Below, piece after piece: positions 1 to 7,734 of a DNA stretch of 18,060 nucleotides. The stretch's first letter is position 1, and every line of letters starts with the position of its first letter. Origin of the DNA: Candidatus Methanomethylophilaceae archaeon (GTDB taxonomy: Archaea; Thermoplasmatota; Thermoplasmata; Methanomassiliicoccales; Methanomethylophilaceae). The notes under the pieces are model-generated. The model did no database searches, was not told the DNA's origin, and was given only the letters and a program-made list of their open reading frames with translations. The DNA lies in assembly GCA_016296195.1 (NCBI GenBank), contig JAEDJU010000008.1:1-18060 (forward strand), written 5' to 3'. A program made the translations under genes and the position numbers.

Positions 1-1
1 G

Positions 2-595
2 AAATGGGATGATGACATACTCCTCCAGCTGTGCTGCGAGATCAGGAAGAACGCGAAACCCATGATTGCCGCCATGAACAAGGCGGACATCGCACCCGAG
101 GGGAACATCGAGAGGGTCGAGTCCGTGAACGACATGTGCGTCGTCACCATGGCGGAGACCGAGCTCGCACTGAAGAAGGCGGCCACCGGAGGACTCATCG
201 AGTACACCCCCGGAGACCCCGGATTCAGGATCAAGGACGGCGTGAAGGTCAACGACGGACAGAGGAAGGCCCTGGACTACATGGCCGAGAACATGAAGAA
301 GTACGGAGGCACAGGTATCCAGAAATGCATCGAGGATGCCGCCTTCAAGATGCTCGACCTCATCACCGTCTACCCCGTAGAGGATGAGAACAAGTTCACA
401 GACCACTTCGGAAGGGTCCTTCCCGATGCCTTCCTGGTTCCACGCGGATCCACCGCGAAGGACCTGGCATACCGCATCCACTCGGACCTGGGGGACAAGT
501 TCATCAGGGCCGTGAACGCACGCACGAAGCGCACCGTCGGAGCCGACTACGAGCTCCAGGACGGGGACGTGATCAGGATCGTCGCCAACAAGTGA
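2..595 (+). CDS. ychF: YchF/OBG-family GTPase/ATPase, C-terminal part (5' truncated by window edge)
   Basis: This is the C-terminal 197 residues of a P-loop NTPase of the YchF/OLA1 family (COG0012), a ribosome-associated nucleotide hydrolase. The reading frame is open from base 2, so the gene starts before the window. The ATG at 62 is internal. The visible part begins just before the NKAD base-recognition motif (G4; residues N26-D29 of the visible part, in 'MNKAD'). It continues through the family's helical region ('GGTGIQKCIEDA') and the 'VYPVEDENKFTD' stretch, and ends in a TGS domain ('PDAFLVPRGSTAKDLAYRIH' through 'DGDVIRIVANK'). The P-loop and switch regions lie outside the window. Full-length family members are about 390 residues. 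Its stop is followed almost immediately by polB, so the two are probably co-transcribed. Family assignment is strong; the precise cellular role in archaea is not established by this sequence. Confidence 0.9.
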   Translation, partial: KWDDDILLQLCCEIRKNAKPMIAAMNKADIAPEGNIERVESVNDMCVVTMAETELALKKAATGGLIEYTPGDPGFRIKDGVKVNDGQRKALDYMAENMKKYGGTGIQKCIEDAAFKMLDLITVYPVEDENKFTDHFGRVLPDAFLVPRGSTAKDLAYRIHSDLGDKFIRAVNARTKRTVGADYELQDGDVIRIVANK

Positions 596-601
596 GTGAA
601 G

Positions 602-3007
602 ATGGGTACCTGGGACGTCAGACTGATCAGTGCATCCTCGATAACCATCGGGGAAGAGCCGGTGATAGAGCTCTTCGGAAGGACCCGCACCAAGGAGTCC
701 ATCGTCATACTGTGCAGGGGATACCTCCCCTATCTGTACGCCGTGGACCCCCGCGAGGGCATGGAGGAGATCCTGAACAAGGACCAGGAGGTGGTCTCCA
801 CCGAGAGGGACAGACTCCTCTACAAATCCGAGATGCACGACGTCCTGAAGGTCACCCTGAGGAACCCTTGGAAGGTCACCGACTTCAGGAACAGGTTCCG
901 CAAGGCGGGACACGATGTCCTCTCCGCGGACATCACGTTCCATCACAGGTTCTTCTACGACATGGATATGGGATCCTGCATCAGGGTGACCGGGGAGATC
1001 GAGGAGGGAAAATACAACACCGACCTGGTGGTCGGGATGTCATCCTTCGAGAACATCGATTCCTTCGACCCGGGGCTCAGGATCCTGTCATTCGACATCG
1101 AGAACAGCATCGAGCACGAGTTCATCTACACTATCTGCGCCGTCGTCGGCGAGGACGGGGAGATGAGGGAGTGCGAACCGCTGGTCGGCACCGAGAAGGA
1201 GATCATCACCGGATTCTCCGAACTGATCAGAAGGGAGGACCCTGACGTCATCACGGGATACAACATCGACAACTACGACATCCGCAAGATAATGGAGAGG
1301 GCCAAGGCCAACAAGATGCAGGATGCCCTGCCCTGGGGAAGGGATGGTGGGCAACCCCGTATCGTCAGCGAGAGGTTCTGGAGGATCAAGGGCCGTCTGA
1401 TATGCGATGCATGGTGGGCGGTGAAGAAGGAGCTCAGACCCAAGCAGGAGACGCTCAACGCCGTGTCCCTGCAGCTCCTTGGGGAGCAGAAACTGGATGT
1501 GGACCCCAAGTACATGGATGCGGAATGGTCCAAGGACAGGGAGAAGGTCCTCAGATACTGCCTGAAGGATGCCGAACTCGCACTCAGGATCCTGCTTGAG
1601 GTGGGAACACTCCGCAAGGACATGGACCTGGCGGCGGTGTCCAAACTGACCATAGAGGATGTGATGACCTCCGGATCCTCACAGCTTGCCGATTCCCTGC
1701 TCATCCGTGCCGCCGACAGGGGGAAAATCGGAGTGCCCATGACCAAGGGCAGATTCTCCAGCTCGGACCAGATCGAGGGAGGGTATGTGCACACCATGAC
1801 CCCGGGACTCTACCATTGGGTCTGCGTCCTGGACTTCAAATCCATGTATCCTTCGCTGATAATCGCGAAGAACATCTGCTTCACAACACTCTGTCCCGAC
1901 GGGGAGATAGTCTCGCCCTCTGGTGCGAGGTTCATGTCCAAGGAACGGAGGGTCGGACTCCTGCCCACGATCCTGTCCAACCTGATGGAGGAGAGGGACA
2001 GCATCAAGAGGAGGATGAAACAGACCGCGGACAAGCACGAATACCATTATCTTGATGGTCTGCAGGCCGCGGTGAAGGTCCTGATGAACACGTTCTACGG
2101 CGTGTTCGCATCATCGTTCTACAGGTTCACCGACAAGAGCATCGGGGCCGCCATCACATCCTTCGCCAGGGCCAACGTCAAGGGCATCATCGAGGAGGTG
2201 GAGTCCGAGGGGGTCCCCGTGATCTACTCCGACACCGACTCGGTCTTCATGCAGTCACCCGAGCACAACCTGGAGGGTGCGGTGGAGTTCGGGGAGAGGA
2301 TGGCCGACCGCTACTCCCGCGACGGAGGAACGCTGGAGTTCGAGAAACTCCTGGAACCGCTTTTCACACACGGCAAGAAGAAGAGGTACGTGGGCAGGAT
2401 CGTCTGGCCCACCGTCTCCGACGAGCTCCTGGTCAGGGGATACGAGATCAGGAGGTCCGATTCCTTCGACCTCCAGAGCAAGGTTCTGACCGACCTGTTC
2501 GAGATGATACTCGATGAGAGGAACGACGAGGCCCTGGAGATGGTCAGGACCGCCATACAGTCGGTCCAGTCAGGTAAGGTTCCGCCCTCCGACCTGGTGA
2601 TCTCCAAGACCTGCAAGGGTCTTGATGCATACGAGAACCCCGACAGAATGGCGAACGTCCAGGCGGCGAAGAAGCTCATCGCCATGGGGTATGACTTCAT
2701 CCCCGGGATGAAGATATCCTGGATAGTCACGGACGGGAAGTCCACGCCCCAGACTGTGGAGCCCTTCGTGAGCGGTGTCGAGTTCACCGCCAAACCAGAC
2801 TACAGATACTATGCCGAGCGCCTGTCCCAGACCGCATCCCGTATCACAGAGGTCTTCGGTTGGGACGAGAGGGACCTCATGAGGGGCAGCCAACAGGCCA
2901 CCCTGTTCAGCGGAGCGTTCTCGTCATCCGATGATGCACCGAGGGACAGGCCCAAACCGGCGGCCAAACCGAAGCCCAGGGTGAAGAGCCTCGACGAGTT
3001 CTTCTGA
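602..3007 (+). CDS. polB: Family B DNA polymerase with 3'-5' exonuclease domain
   Basis: This 801-residue protein is a replicative-type B-family DNA polymerase, within the usual archaeal size range. In order it shows an N-terminal domain, the exonuclease motifs Exo I (SFDIEN, about residues 163-168), Exo II (GYNIDNYDI, 219-227) and Exo III (YCLKDAE, 319-325), then EGGYV, polymerase motif A (DFKSMYPS, 411-418), motif B (KVLMNTFYG, 492-500) and motif C (YSDTDS, 542-547). All catalytic acidic residues of both active sites appear intact, so proofreading should be active. The C-terminus is a Pro/Lys-rich linker ending in KSLDEFF, which resembles a PCNA-interacting peptide with the usual Gln replaced. 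I chose ATG 602. A GTG at 596, directly abutting the ychF stop, is in frame and would add two residues, but GTGA at 592-595 is better spaced as a ribosome site for 602. The junction suggests translation coupled to ychF. Confidence 0.95.
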   Translation: MGTWDVRLISASSITIGEEPVIELFGRTRTKESIVILCRGYLPYLYAVDPREGMEEILNKDQEVVSTERDRLLYKSEMHDVLKVTLRNPWKVTDFRNRFRKAGHDVLSADITFHHRFFYDMDMGSCIRVTGEIEEGKYNTDLVVGMSSFENIDSFDPGLRILSFDIENSIEHEFIYTICAVVGEDGEMRECEPLVGTEKEIITGFSELIRREDPDVITGYNIDNYDIRKIMERAKANKMQDALPWGRDGGQPRIVSERFWRIKGRLICDAWWAVKKELRPKQETLNAVSLQLLGEQKLDVDPKYMDAEWSKDREKVLRYCLKDAELALRILLEVGTLRKDMDLAAVSKLTIEDVMTSGSSQLADSLLIRAADRGKIGVPMTKGRFSSSDQIEGGYVHTMTPGLYHWVCVLDFKSMYPSLIIAKNICFTTLCPDGEIVSPSGARFMSKERRVGLLPTILSNLMEERDSIKRRMKQTADKHEYHYLDGLQAAVKVLMNTFYGVFASSFYRFTDKSIGAAITSFARANVKGIIEEVESEGVPVIYSDTDSVFMQSPEHNLEGAVEFGERMADRYSRDGGTLEFEKLLEPLFTHGKKKRYVGRIVWPTVSDELLVRGYEIRRSDSFDLQSKVLTDLFEMILDERNDEALEMVRTAIQSVQSGKVPPSDLVISKTCKGLDAYENPDRMANVQAAKKLIAMGYDFIPGMKISWIVTDGKSTPQTVEPFVSGVEFTAKPDYRYYAERLSQTASRITEVFGWDERDLMRGSQQATLFSGAFSSSDDAPRDRPKPAAKPKPRVKSLDEFF

Positions 3008-3013
3008 GGTCAC

Positions 3014-3023
3014 ATTTACATAT
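3014..3023 (+). promoter_or_regulatory. Candidate TATA box for thiL-amrS
   Basis: The short gap after polB contains ATTTACATAT, centred about 27 nt before the thiL ATG at 3046. This is the distance expected for an archaeal TATA box feeding a leaderless or near-leaderless transcript. No Shine-Dalgarno sequence is seen before the ATG, which fits. No T-rich terminator separates polB from this site, so read-through from polB is possible. Confidence 0.5.
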
Positions 3024-3045
3024 CCATAGATTCTAGTCCAAGACG

Positions 3046-3978
3046 ATGACCCTTCTCGGAGACATCGGCGAGCGTCAGCTCATAGAGGATTTCAAGAGCT
3101 TCATCAGACCGGAGGGTCTGGTGGGACCCGGTGATGACGCCGCCATCATCGGAAAGGACACGGTGGTGTCCACCGATATCGTGACATTCGACAGGCATTT
3201 CCCCGCCGGGATGACCTACGAGCAGTTCGGATGGTATGCCGCGGCAGTGAACTTCAGCGACCTGGCCGCGATGGGAGCGAGACCCATCGGATTCCTGGCA
3301 GGACTTGCCTTGCCATTGGACCTGGATTCCAAGGCGGCATACGACATAATGAGCGGCATCGACCAATGCTGCGAGTTCTGCGGAACTGGTATCGTCGGAG
3401 GTGACACCAAGACCGGGCCCGGCATAGTGGCCGGAACGGCGATCGGGACCATGGACGGGAGGAAGCCCATGCTCAGGTCGGGAGCATCCCCTGGAGATGT
3501 CGTCGCGGTCACCGGACCCCTAGGATCCCCCGCGGCGGGATTCATATCGTTGGACCACGGGATCGACGCCCCCGCCGCAAGGGAATCCCTGTACGTTCCG
3601 ATACCCAAGGTGGCCGAAGGTATGGCGTTGGCATCATGCGGTGCCGTCACATCCTGCATGGACCTCTCCGACGGTCTGGCGACGGCGTTGAACACGATCT
3701 GCTCCGCATCCGGTGTCGGTATAGACATCGAGTACGACTTCCTTCCCAAAGGAGAATGCGTAGAGGAGGTTGCAGAGGCCACGGGGTCGTCACTGGAGGA
3801 CATGCTCATAGGTTGGGGCGGGGAGTACGAACTGGTGTTCACCGCCGACAAGGACAGACTCGACAGGATCTATGATGCGGAGGTGGAGTTCTCCATCATA
3901 GGCATGGTCAACGACGGCGATGGTCTGGACCTGATCCGCGAAGGCGAGAGGAAGAGGATCGGATATGGCCGCTACTAA
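3046..3978 (+). CDS. thiL: Thiamine-monophosphate kinase
   Basis: ThiL phosphorylates thiamine monophosphate with ATP to give thiamine diphosphate, the cofactor form. The 310-residue protein has the family's normal length and signature motifs: the GPGDDAA nucleotide/metal loop (residues 27-33), VNFSDLAAMGARP (68-80), IVGGDT (116-121), MDLSDGL (205-211) and GGEYELVFT (258-266). The Asp-rich loops that bind Mg2+ and ATP in the PurM/ThiL fold are all present, so the enzyme should be active. The ATG at 3046 lies about 27 nt after a TATA-like sequence and has no clear ribosome site, suggesting a leaderless message. The 3' end overlaps the next gene by 14 nt. No other thiamine gene is in the window, so the pairing with a radical SAM gene may be organisational only. 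Confidence 0.95.
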   Translation: MTLLGDIGERQLIEDFKSFIRPEGLVGPGDDAAIIGKDTVVSTDIVTFDRHFPAGMTYEQFGWYAAAVNFSDLAAMGARPIGFLAGLALPLDLDSKAAYDIMSGIDQCCEFCGTGIVGGDTKTGPGIVAGTAIGTMDGRKPMLRSGASPGDVVAVTGPLGSPAAGFISLDHGIDAPAARESLYVPIPKVAEGMALASCGAVTSCMDLSDGLATALNTICSASGVGIDIEYDFLPKGECVEEVAEATGSSLEDMLIGWGGEYELVFTADKDRLDRIYDAEVEFSIIGMVNDGDGLDLIREGERKRIGYGRY

Positions 3979-4981
3979 CGGCGACAGGATCGAATCCCGC
4001 TTCTACGAGAAGGTCGATGGCGGGTACATCTGTGGACTCTGCCCCCACAGATGCCGTATAGGCATCGGCGGATACGGGAGATGCGGTTCCCGCAGGGCGG
4101 ACGAGGACATGCTTGTCGCCCACTCCTACGGAAAGGTGTCATCGCTCTGCGTGGATCCGATAGAGAAGAAACCGCTCTACCACTACAAACCTCACTCCAG
4201 ATGCTTCTCGGTTGGAGGTACCGGATGCAACATGAGATGCAGGCACTGTCAGAACTACGCCATATCCATGCTGTCCTCCGGGAAGAAGAGGACCACCTAC
4301 GAGAGACCGGATGAACTGGTCTCACTGTGCAGGAGCGAGGGGCAGGACATAATTGCGTTCACCTACAACGAACCCATGATCTGGTTCGAGTACATCATGG
4401 ACGTGATGGCATGCGACCCCGAACTGCACCTGGTCCTTGTCACCAACGGACTGGTCTGCGAGAAACCCCTGAGGGAGCTGTGCAGAGTCACCGAAGCCAT
4501 GAACATAGACATCAAGGGATTCACGGACGACTTCTACATGAAGGTGTGCGGTGCCCATCTGGACGATGTGCTCAGGTCCACGAAGATCGTGTTCGAGGAG
4601 GGCGTCCACCTGGAACTCACGTATCTGGTGATCCCCGGATACAACGACGGCGAGGACGAGGTCCGCAGATTCTGTCAATGGGTGATGGAGAACCTGTCGG
4701 AGGACGTTCCCGTTCATTTCACCAGGTTCCACCCGGACAACGAGATGATGGATGTCCCGTGGACACCTGTGGAGACCGTGCTGAGATGCAGGGGGATCGG
4801 CATAGAATGCGGACTCAACTACGTGTACGTGGGGAACGCCCTGATAGAGGGTGCCGACGACACGTACTGCCCGGATTGCGGCACAGTGGTGGTGAAGAGG
4901 CTCGGATACCTCGTGGACCCTGTGAATCTGGACGGGAACAGATGCGCTGCCTGCGGGTACCCCGTCAATATCCTCCGCTGA
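3965..4981 (+). CDS. amrS: AmmeMemoRadiSam-type radical SAM enzyme
   Basis: This 338-residue radical SAM protein resembles pyruvate-formate-lyase-activating enzymes and best fits the AmrS branch, named for its genomic link to AMMECR1 and Memo proteins. The [4Fe-4S] cluster motif is CNMRCRHC (CX3CX2C; C88, C92, C95), preceded by GGTG. Upstream is a cysteine cluster (C23, C26, C30, C40; 'CGLCPHRCRIGIGG'), and the C-terminus carries a zinc-ribbon-like pair of CxxC motifs (C302/C305 and C327/C330). The region 'AFTYNEPMIWFEY' and 'MNIDIKGF' are typical of the family. The start lies inside thiL (14-nt overlap), implying translational coupling. The substrate is unknown. The usual partners AmrA (AMMECR1) and AmrB (Memo) are not in this window. 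A glycyl-radical-enzyme activase is the alternative, but no glycyl radical enzyme is adjacent. Confidence 0.88.
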   Translation: MAATNGDRIESRFYEKVDGGYICGLCPHRCRIGIGGYGRCGSRRADEDMLVAHSYGKVSSLCVDPIEKKPLYHYKPHSRCFSVGGTGCNMRCRHCQNYAISMLSSGKKRTTYERPDELVSLCRSEGQDIIAFTYNEPMIWFEYIMDVMACDPELHLVLVTNGLVCEKPLRELCRVTEAMNIDIKGFTDDFYMKVCGAHLDDVLRSTKIVFEEGVHLELTYLVIPGYNDGEDEVRRFCQWVMENLSEDVPVHFTRFHPDNEMMDVPWTPVETVLRCRGIGIECGLNYVYVGNALIEGADDTYCPDCGTVVVKRLGYLVDPVNLDGNRCAACGYPVNILR

Positions 4982-4989
4982 CATCCAGC

Positions 4990-5013
4990 TTTTTGTACGA
5001 TTCCAGTACTTTT
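4990..5013 (+). terminator. T-rich 3' end after the radical SAM gene
   Basis: Nine bases after the stop codon come a run of five T (4990-4994) and, 15 bases on, a run of four T (5010-5013), flanking a short GTAC...GTAC repeat. Archaeal RNA polymerase terminates at T-rich stretches, so this is a plausible end for the thiL-amrS transcript. The facing gene is convergent. The signal is modest. Confidence 0.4.
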
Positions 5014-5074
5014 AGACACACAGACGCCGAGTGTCATCGGTCAAATGTTAAGATAACGATGGATAAACGGGCGA

Positions 5075-5118
5075 TATGCACGGAAGGGAACGATCCGGAA
5101 ATCTCCCGACCGTGCATA
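5075..5118 (-). terminator. Large hairpin downstream of the prepilin peptidase gene
   Basis: Perfect 9-bp arms TATGCACGG (5075-5083) and CCGTGCATA (5110-5118) enclose a second 4-bp helix (GGGA 5086-5089 with TCCC 5104-5107), separated by a symmetric 2x2 internal loop. The element starts 6 nt after the stop of the minus-strand gene. No long T run follows on the minus strand, only moderately T-rich sequence, so it may be a 3'-end stabiliser or processing signal instead of a true terminator. Confidence 0.4.
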
Positions 5119-5124
5119 CTCTTC

Positions 5125-5943
5125 TCAACGGATCAACATGGTCAGCGGGTTCCCCAGGATCATGACCATGACATAGGAGACGGTGATAGGGAGGACGAAT
5201 GGTATCATCGGAGTGACCTCCACATCGTTCCGACCGTACTCCCTCAGACGTCCGTACACCATCGGATCGTCCGATGGGCGTATACTCCTCACCTCCCCAT
5301 CCACCACATCCTCCGTAGGCCACACGAAGGAGGCCTCCGCCTCATCGATGGACATCCTGTGATGGGATACCGACAGACATCCCGACGACATGCTGCGGAT
5401 GAGGGTCGGGATCGCCCATGCCAACGAGAGGGCCAGGGCCACGATGAGGATCGCCATCGGCGGATTCAGGAGGATACCGTCGATGGGGCCCGATGACCAC
5501 AGAACACCCGACCAAGGATAGAACGGGGACACCATGGATATCGACATCATGGCCTTCGCATCGGCACCTCCCCTCAGCAGTCCGGTGTGGTAGAGTGATA
5601 GGAACAGGAGGTACATCACCGGCACGACCAGGGTCCACGGACCCTCCCCGTCCATGAACAGGACCAGATGGATGATGGTCGGCAGCAACAGGACAGAGAC
5701 CGCCCGGATCCCGGATATCCTGTCGGACAACATGTACGAGGACATCATCGAGACCGCCACCACACCGAGGATGACATGGACGACACCGTCCAGACGAAGA
5801 GGGCACATCACGACCGCGACGACCGACATCGAAAGCCAATGGAGGTCCGACACCTCCCTGGACCTTATGTCCTGATACGCTGCGGAGACCATTATCACGG
5901 AGACCATGACGAAACACACGGTTTCCGCGGATATGCAACACAT
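5125..5943 (-). CDS. A24-family (archaeal type IV) prepilin peptidase
   Basis: This 272-residue, very hydrophobic protein fits the aspartic membrane peptidases (FlaK/PibD/EppA-like) that cleave class III signal peptides from archaellins and pilins at the inner face of the membrane. After a first membrane helix (about residues 8-23) comes the first catalytic aspartate in YQDIRSREVSD (D25). The second lies in GGADAK (D128), the family's GxGD-type motif, here with Ala between Gly and Asp. Further membrane segments lie around 38-72, 80-97, 103-120 and 155-180. They are followed by a soluble loop rich in acidic residues (about 185-240) and a C-terminal hydrophobic segment beginning 'PMIPFVLP'. No pilin, archaellin or secretion ATPase gene is nearby, so its substrates are encoded elsewhere. 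It is transcribed divergently from the MscS-like channel. The ATG at 5943 is 25 nt from a TATA-like sequence, but later Met codons are possible starts. Confidence 0.82.
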   Translation of the reverse strand: MCCISAETVCFVMVSVIMVSAAYQDIRSREVSDLHWLSMSVVAVVMCPLRLDGVVHVILGVVAVSMMSSYMLSDRISGIRAVSVLLLPTIIHLVLFMDGEGPWTLVVPVMYLLFLSLYHTGLLRGGADAKAMMSISMVSPFYPWSGVLWSSGPIDGILLNPPMAILIVALALSLAWAIPTLIRSMSSGCLSVSHHRMSIDEAEASFVWPTEDVVDGEVRSIRPSDDPMVYGRLREYGRNDVEVTPMIPFVLPITVSYVMVMILGNPLTMLIR

Positions 5944-5967
5944 ATCACACGGAAATCCATCCCCAGC

Positions 5968-5976
5968 TTATTATAG
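5968..5976. promoter_or_regulatory. Shared TATA-like box between divergent genes
   Basis: TTATTATAG reads as a TATA element on both strands (CTATAATAA on minus). Its edges lie 22 nt from the ATG of the channel gene (5998, plus) and 25 nt from the ATG of the prepilin peptidase gene (5943, minus). No other AT-rich box is present in the 54-nt gap, so a single site may serve both genes. Neither ATG has a good ribosome site, which is consistent with leaderless transcripts. Confidence 0.5.
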
Positions 5977-5997
5977 TTCATAGGACTGGATTAGAAC

Positions 5998-7632
5998 ATG
6001 TCATTCAAGAGAACGATGACCATCATCGCCGTACTGGCAATGATGGCCGTACTGTTCGTTCCCGTCGTCTCGGATGAATCATCAGCCGAGATAACAACGG
6101 ACGGCATCACGGTCGTGGTCCCAACCCACGATGTGACCGAGACCAAAACCGGGAACACCATCTCACTGGTGATCGACAACCTGAAGGTCAACAACAACAA
6201 GACGACCAGCGTGTCGATGTATATCACCAACGATTCGCCCAACGCCCTGAACATCAGCACCTCCGGGATATCCGGGAACAGCCTGACGATATCCGCCTCC
6301 TCGGACAAGAGCCTCATCTTCCCAGGAGACGTCTCGGACAAGACGATCTGCACGGTGACCCTGGACATCACCGCGGATGAGTACGCCAAGAGTCAGACCG
6401 ACACCGCAGGCGCAAAGGTGATCATCACCGATGTCTCGGACGGAAGCAGCGTGATCATAGACATCACCATGAACGTCGATGTGGAGTCCCAGTACTACTC
6501 CAAGGATGCGTTCAACAAGTTCTTCGGTCTGTTCCCCAACAACCTGCCCGAACCCCTGGACAATCAGTGGTTCACCGCCCTGGTCACCCTGGTCATATGG
6601 ATCCTGGCCACCGTTGTCGTCGCCAACTTCGTCATACCCATCCTGACCAGACTCGTCGGATTCAGGAAGACGAGCGAGGAGAGGAAGAAACTCAAGAAGA
6701 CTCTCACCAAGCTCATCACCATCCTGATGTTCGTCATCGCACTGAACGAATGTGCCCAGATCGTCGGTGCAGGACCTGAGATCAGCCGTTCCATGAGCTC
6801 CCTGTCCACCATCCTCTATGTGGTGATCGGAGCCATGATCGGATGGGAGATCTACCTGTTCATCGTCACATCGTTCTTCCGCAACGCGGAGGACTCGATA
6901 GAGGTGGACGGATTCGACACCTCCCTGGTGCCCCTGTTCAAGATGATCGGTAAGCTCGTCATCTCGGTGGTCGCGGTAGCGGTCATCCTGGCCTGCTTCG
7001 GAGTGGACCTCGGCGGAATACTGCTGAGCGCTGGAGTGGTATCCTTGGGTATCACCCTGGGTGCGCAGAACATCCTCGGACAGTTCTTCAGCGGTATCGT
7101 GCTGCTCTCCACCAGGCCTTTCAAGAAGGGCGACTATGTGAAGATCAACGACACGGTCTACATCGTCCGCAAGGTCAAGCTGATGTACACCGAGTTCAAC
7201 AACTGGGACAAGGACCAGATCGTCACCATGCCCAACAACGTGGTCTCATCCGCATCCATAGTCAACCTCACAAAGGATTCCAAGAACACCAGGATCTTCG
7301 TCTACATGGATGTGGCCTATGATGCGGACCTCTCCCTGGCGAAGGAACTGATGATCAAGGCCGCCATGATGCACCCCCATGTCATCAAGGACGGAAGCGA
7401 ACCGATGCCCGGAACCAGGCTCACAGCCTTCCTCGACTCCGGAATAGAGTTCAGGCTGGCATGCTTCGTCGACGACTTCGACAACAGCTCCCACTACGCG
7501 GGACAGCTCAGGGAGATGATGTACAAGCTCTTCCTGGACAACGATGTGGAGATCCCCTACAACAGGCTCGAGATCACCATGTTGGAGCCCTGCGACGGAA
7601 AGAAGAAGGACACCGACAAGACGGACGACTGA
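5998..7632 (+). CDS. MscS-family mechanosensitive channel with an N-terminal extracytoplasmic domain
   Basis: This 544-residue membrane protein has a C-terminal MscS channel module. The pore helix is recognisable at about 344-370 (SAGVVSLGITLGAQNI, then GQFFSGIVLL), followed by the family's STRPFKKGDYVKI (371-383) and the β-domain motif VTMPNNVV (409-416). Such channels open under membrane tension and release solutes during hypo-osmotic shock. Four hydrophobic segments precede the pore helix (about 190-218, 237-256, 268-293, 312-335). Unusually, the protein starts with a signal peptide (residues 1-25, 'SFKRTMTIIAVLAMMAVLF') and about 140 polar, Ser/Thr/Asp-rich residues of alternating hydrophobic pattern, likely a β-sandwich outside the cell. 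The tail is highly charged (KKKDTDKTDD). The ATG follows a TATA-like box by about 22 nt and lacks a ribosome site. Function of the outer domain is unknown. Confidence 0.9.
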   Translation: MSFKRTMTIIAVLAMMAVLFVPVVSDESSAEITTDGITVVVPTHDVTETKTGNTISLVIDNLKVNNNKTTSVSMYITNDSPNALNISTSGISGNSLTISASSDKSLIFPGDVSDKTICTVTLDITADEYAKSQTDTAGAKVIITDVSDGSSVIIDITMNVDVESQYYSKDAFNKFFGLFPNNLPEPLDNQWFTALVTLVIWILATVVVANFVIPILTRLVGFRKTSEERKKLKKTLTKLITILMFVIALNECAQIVGAGPEISRSMSSLSTILYVVIGAMIGWEIYLFIVTSFFRNAEDSIEVDGFDTSLVPLFKMIGKLVISVVAVAVILACFGVDLGGILLSAGVVSLGITLGAQNILGQFFSGIVLLSTRPFKKGDYVKINDTVYIVRKVKLMYTEFNNWDKDQIVTMPNNVVSSASIVNLTKDSKNTRIFVYMDVAYDADLSLAKELMIKAAMMHPHVIKDGSEPMPGTRLTAFLDSGIEFRLACFVDDFDNSSHYAGQLREMMYKLFLDNDVEIPYNRLEITMLEPCDGKKKDTDKTDD

Positions 7633-7642
7633 TTCCGTAGCG

Positions 7643-7687
7643 ATTCTGCGGATTCCGCAGAATGACAAACCTCTTACCCCTTTTTTT
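7643..7687 (+). terminator. Hairpin plus T7 tract after the MscS gene
   Basis: A perfect 9-bp stem (ATTCTGCGG 7643-7651 with CCGCAGAAT 7655-7663, 3-nt loop) lies 10 nt after the stop codon and is followed, after a CCCC run, by seven T (7681-7687). The T run alone is a good archaeal termination signal. The hairpin is 17 nt upstream of it, so it is not a classical bacterial intrinsic terminator. The region is also built from three GATTC(C/T)G units at 7631, 7642 and 7651. Confidence 0.65.
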
Positions 7688-7698
7688 ACTTGATAACC

Positions 7699-7731
7699 TA
7701 GGGATTTCCACTAAATGACCACGAAATCCTA
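7699..7731. promoter_or_regulatory. Inverted repeat upstream of the lysine-operon TATA box (candidate Lrp operator)
   Basis: TAGGGATTTC (7699-7708) and GAAATCCTA (7723-7731) form an inverted repeat with one extra G in the left arm and 14 nt between arms. The half-site centres are about 24 bp apart, a little over two helical turns. The right arm ends four bases before the TATA box. Lrp-family dimers and octamers typically bind such spaced sites upstream of promoters, and the first gene of the operon encodes an Lrp protein. The link is inferred. Confidence 0.4.
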
Positions 7732-7734
7732 CAA

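Noticed and set aside
4327..5496. 389-codon plus-strand frame running through amrS into the prepilin peptidase gene
   Set aside because: It is an off-frame reading of amrS followed by an antisense reading of the peptidase. The product is His/Arg/Gly-rich without motifs.
7631..7660. Three GATTC(C/T)G units as an independent repeat array
   Set aside because: Two of the three form the arms of the hairpin after the MscS gene, so the similarity is largely explained by the stem.
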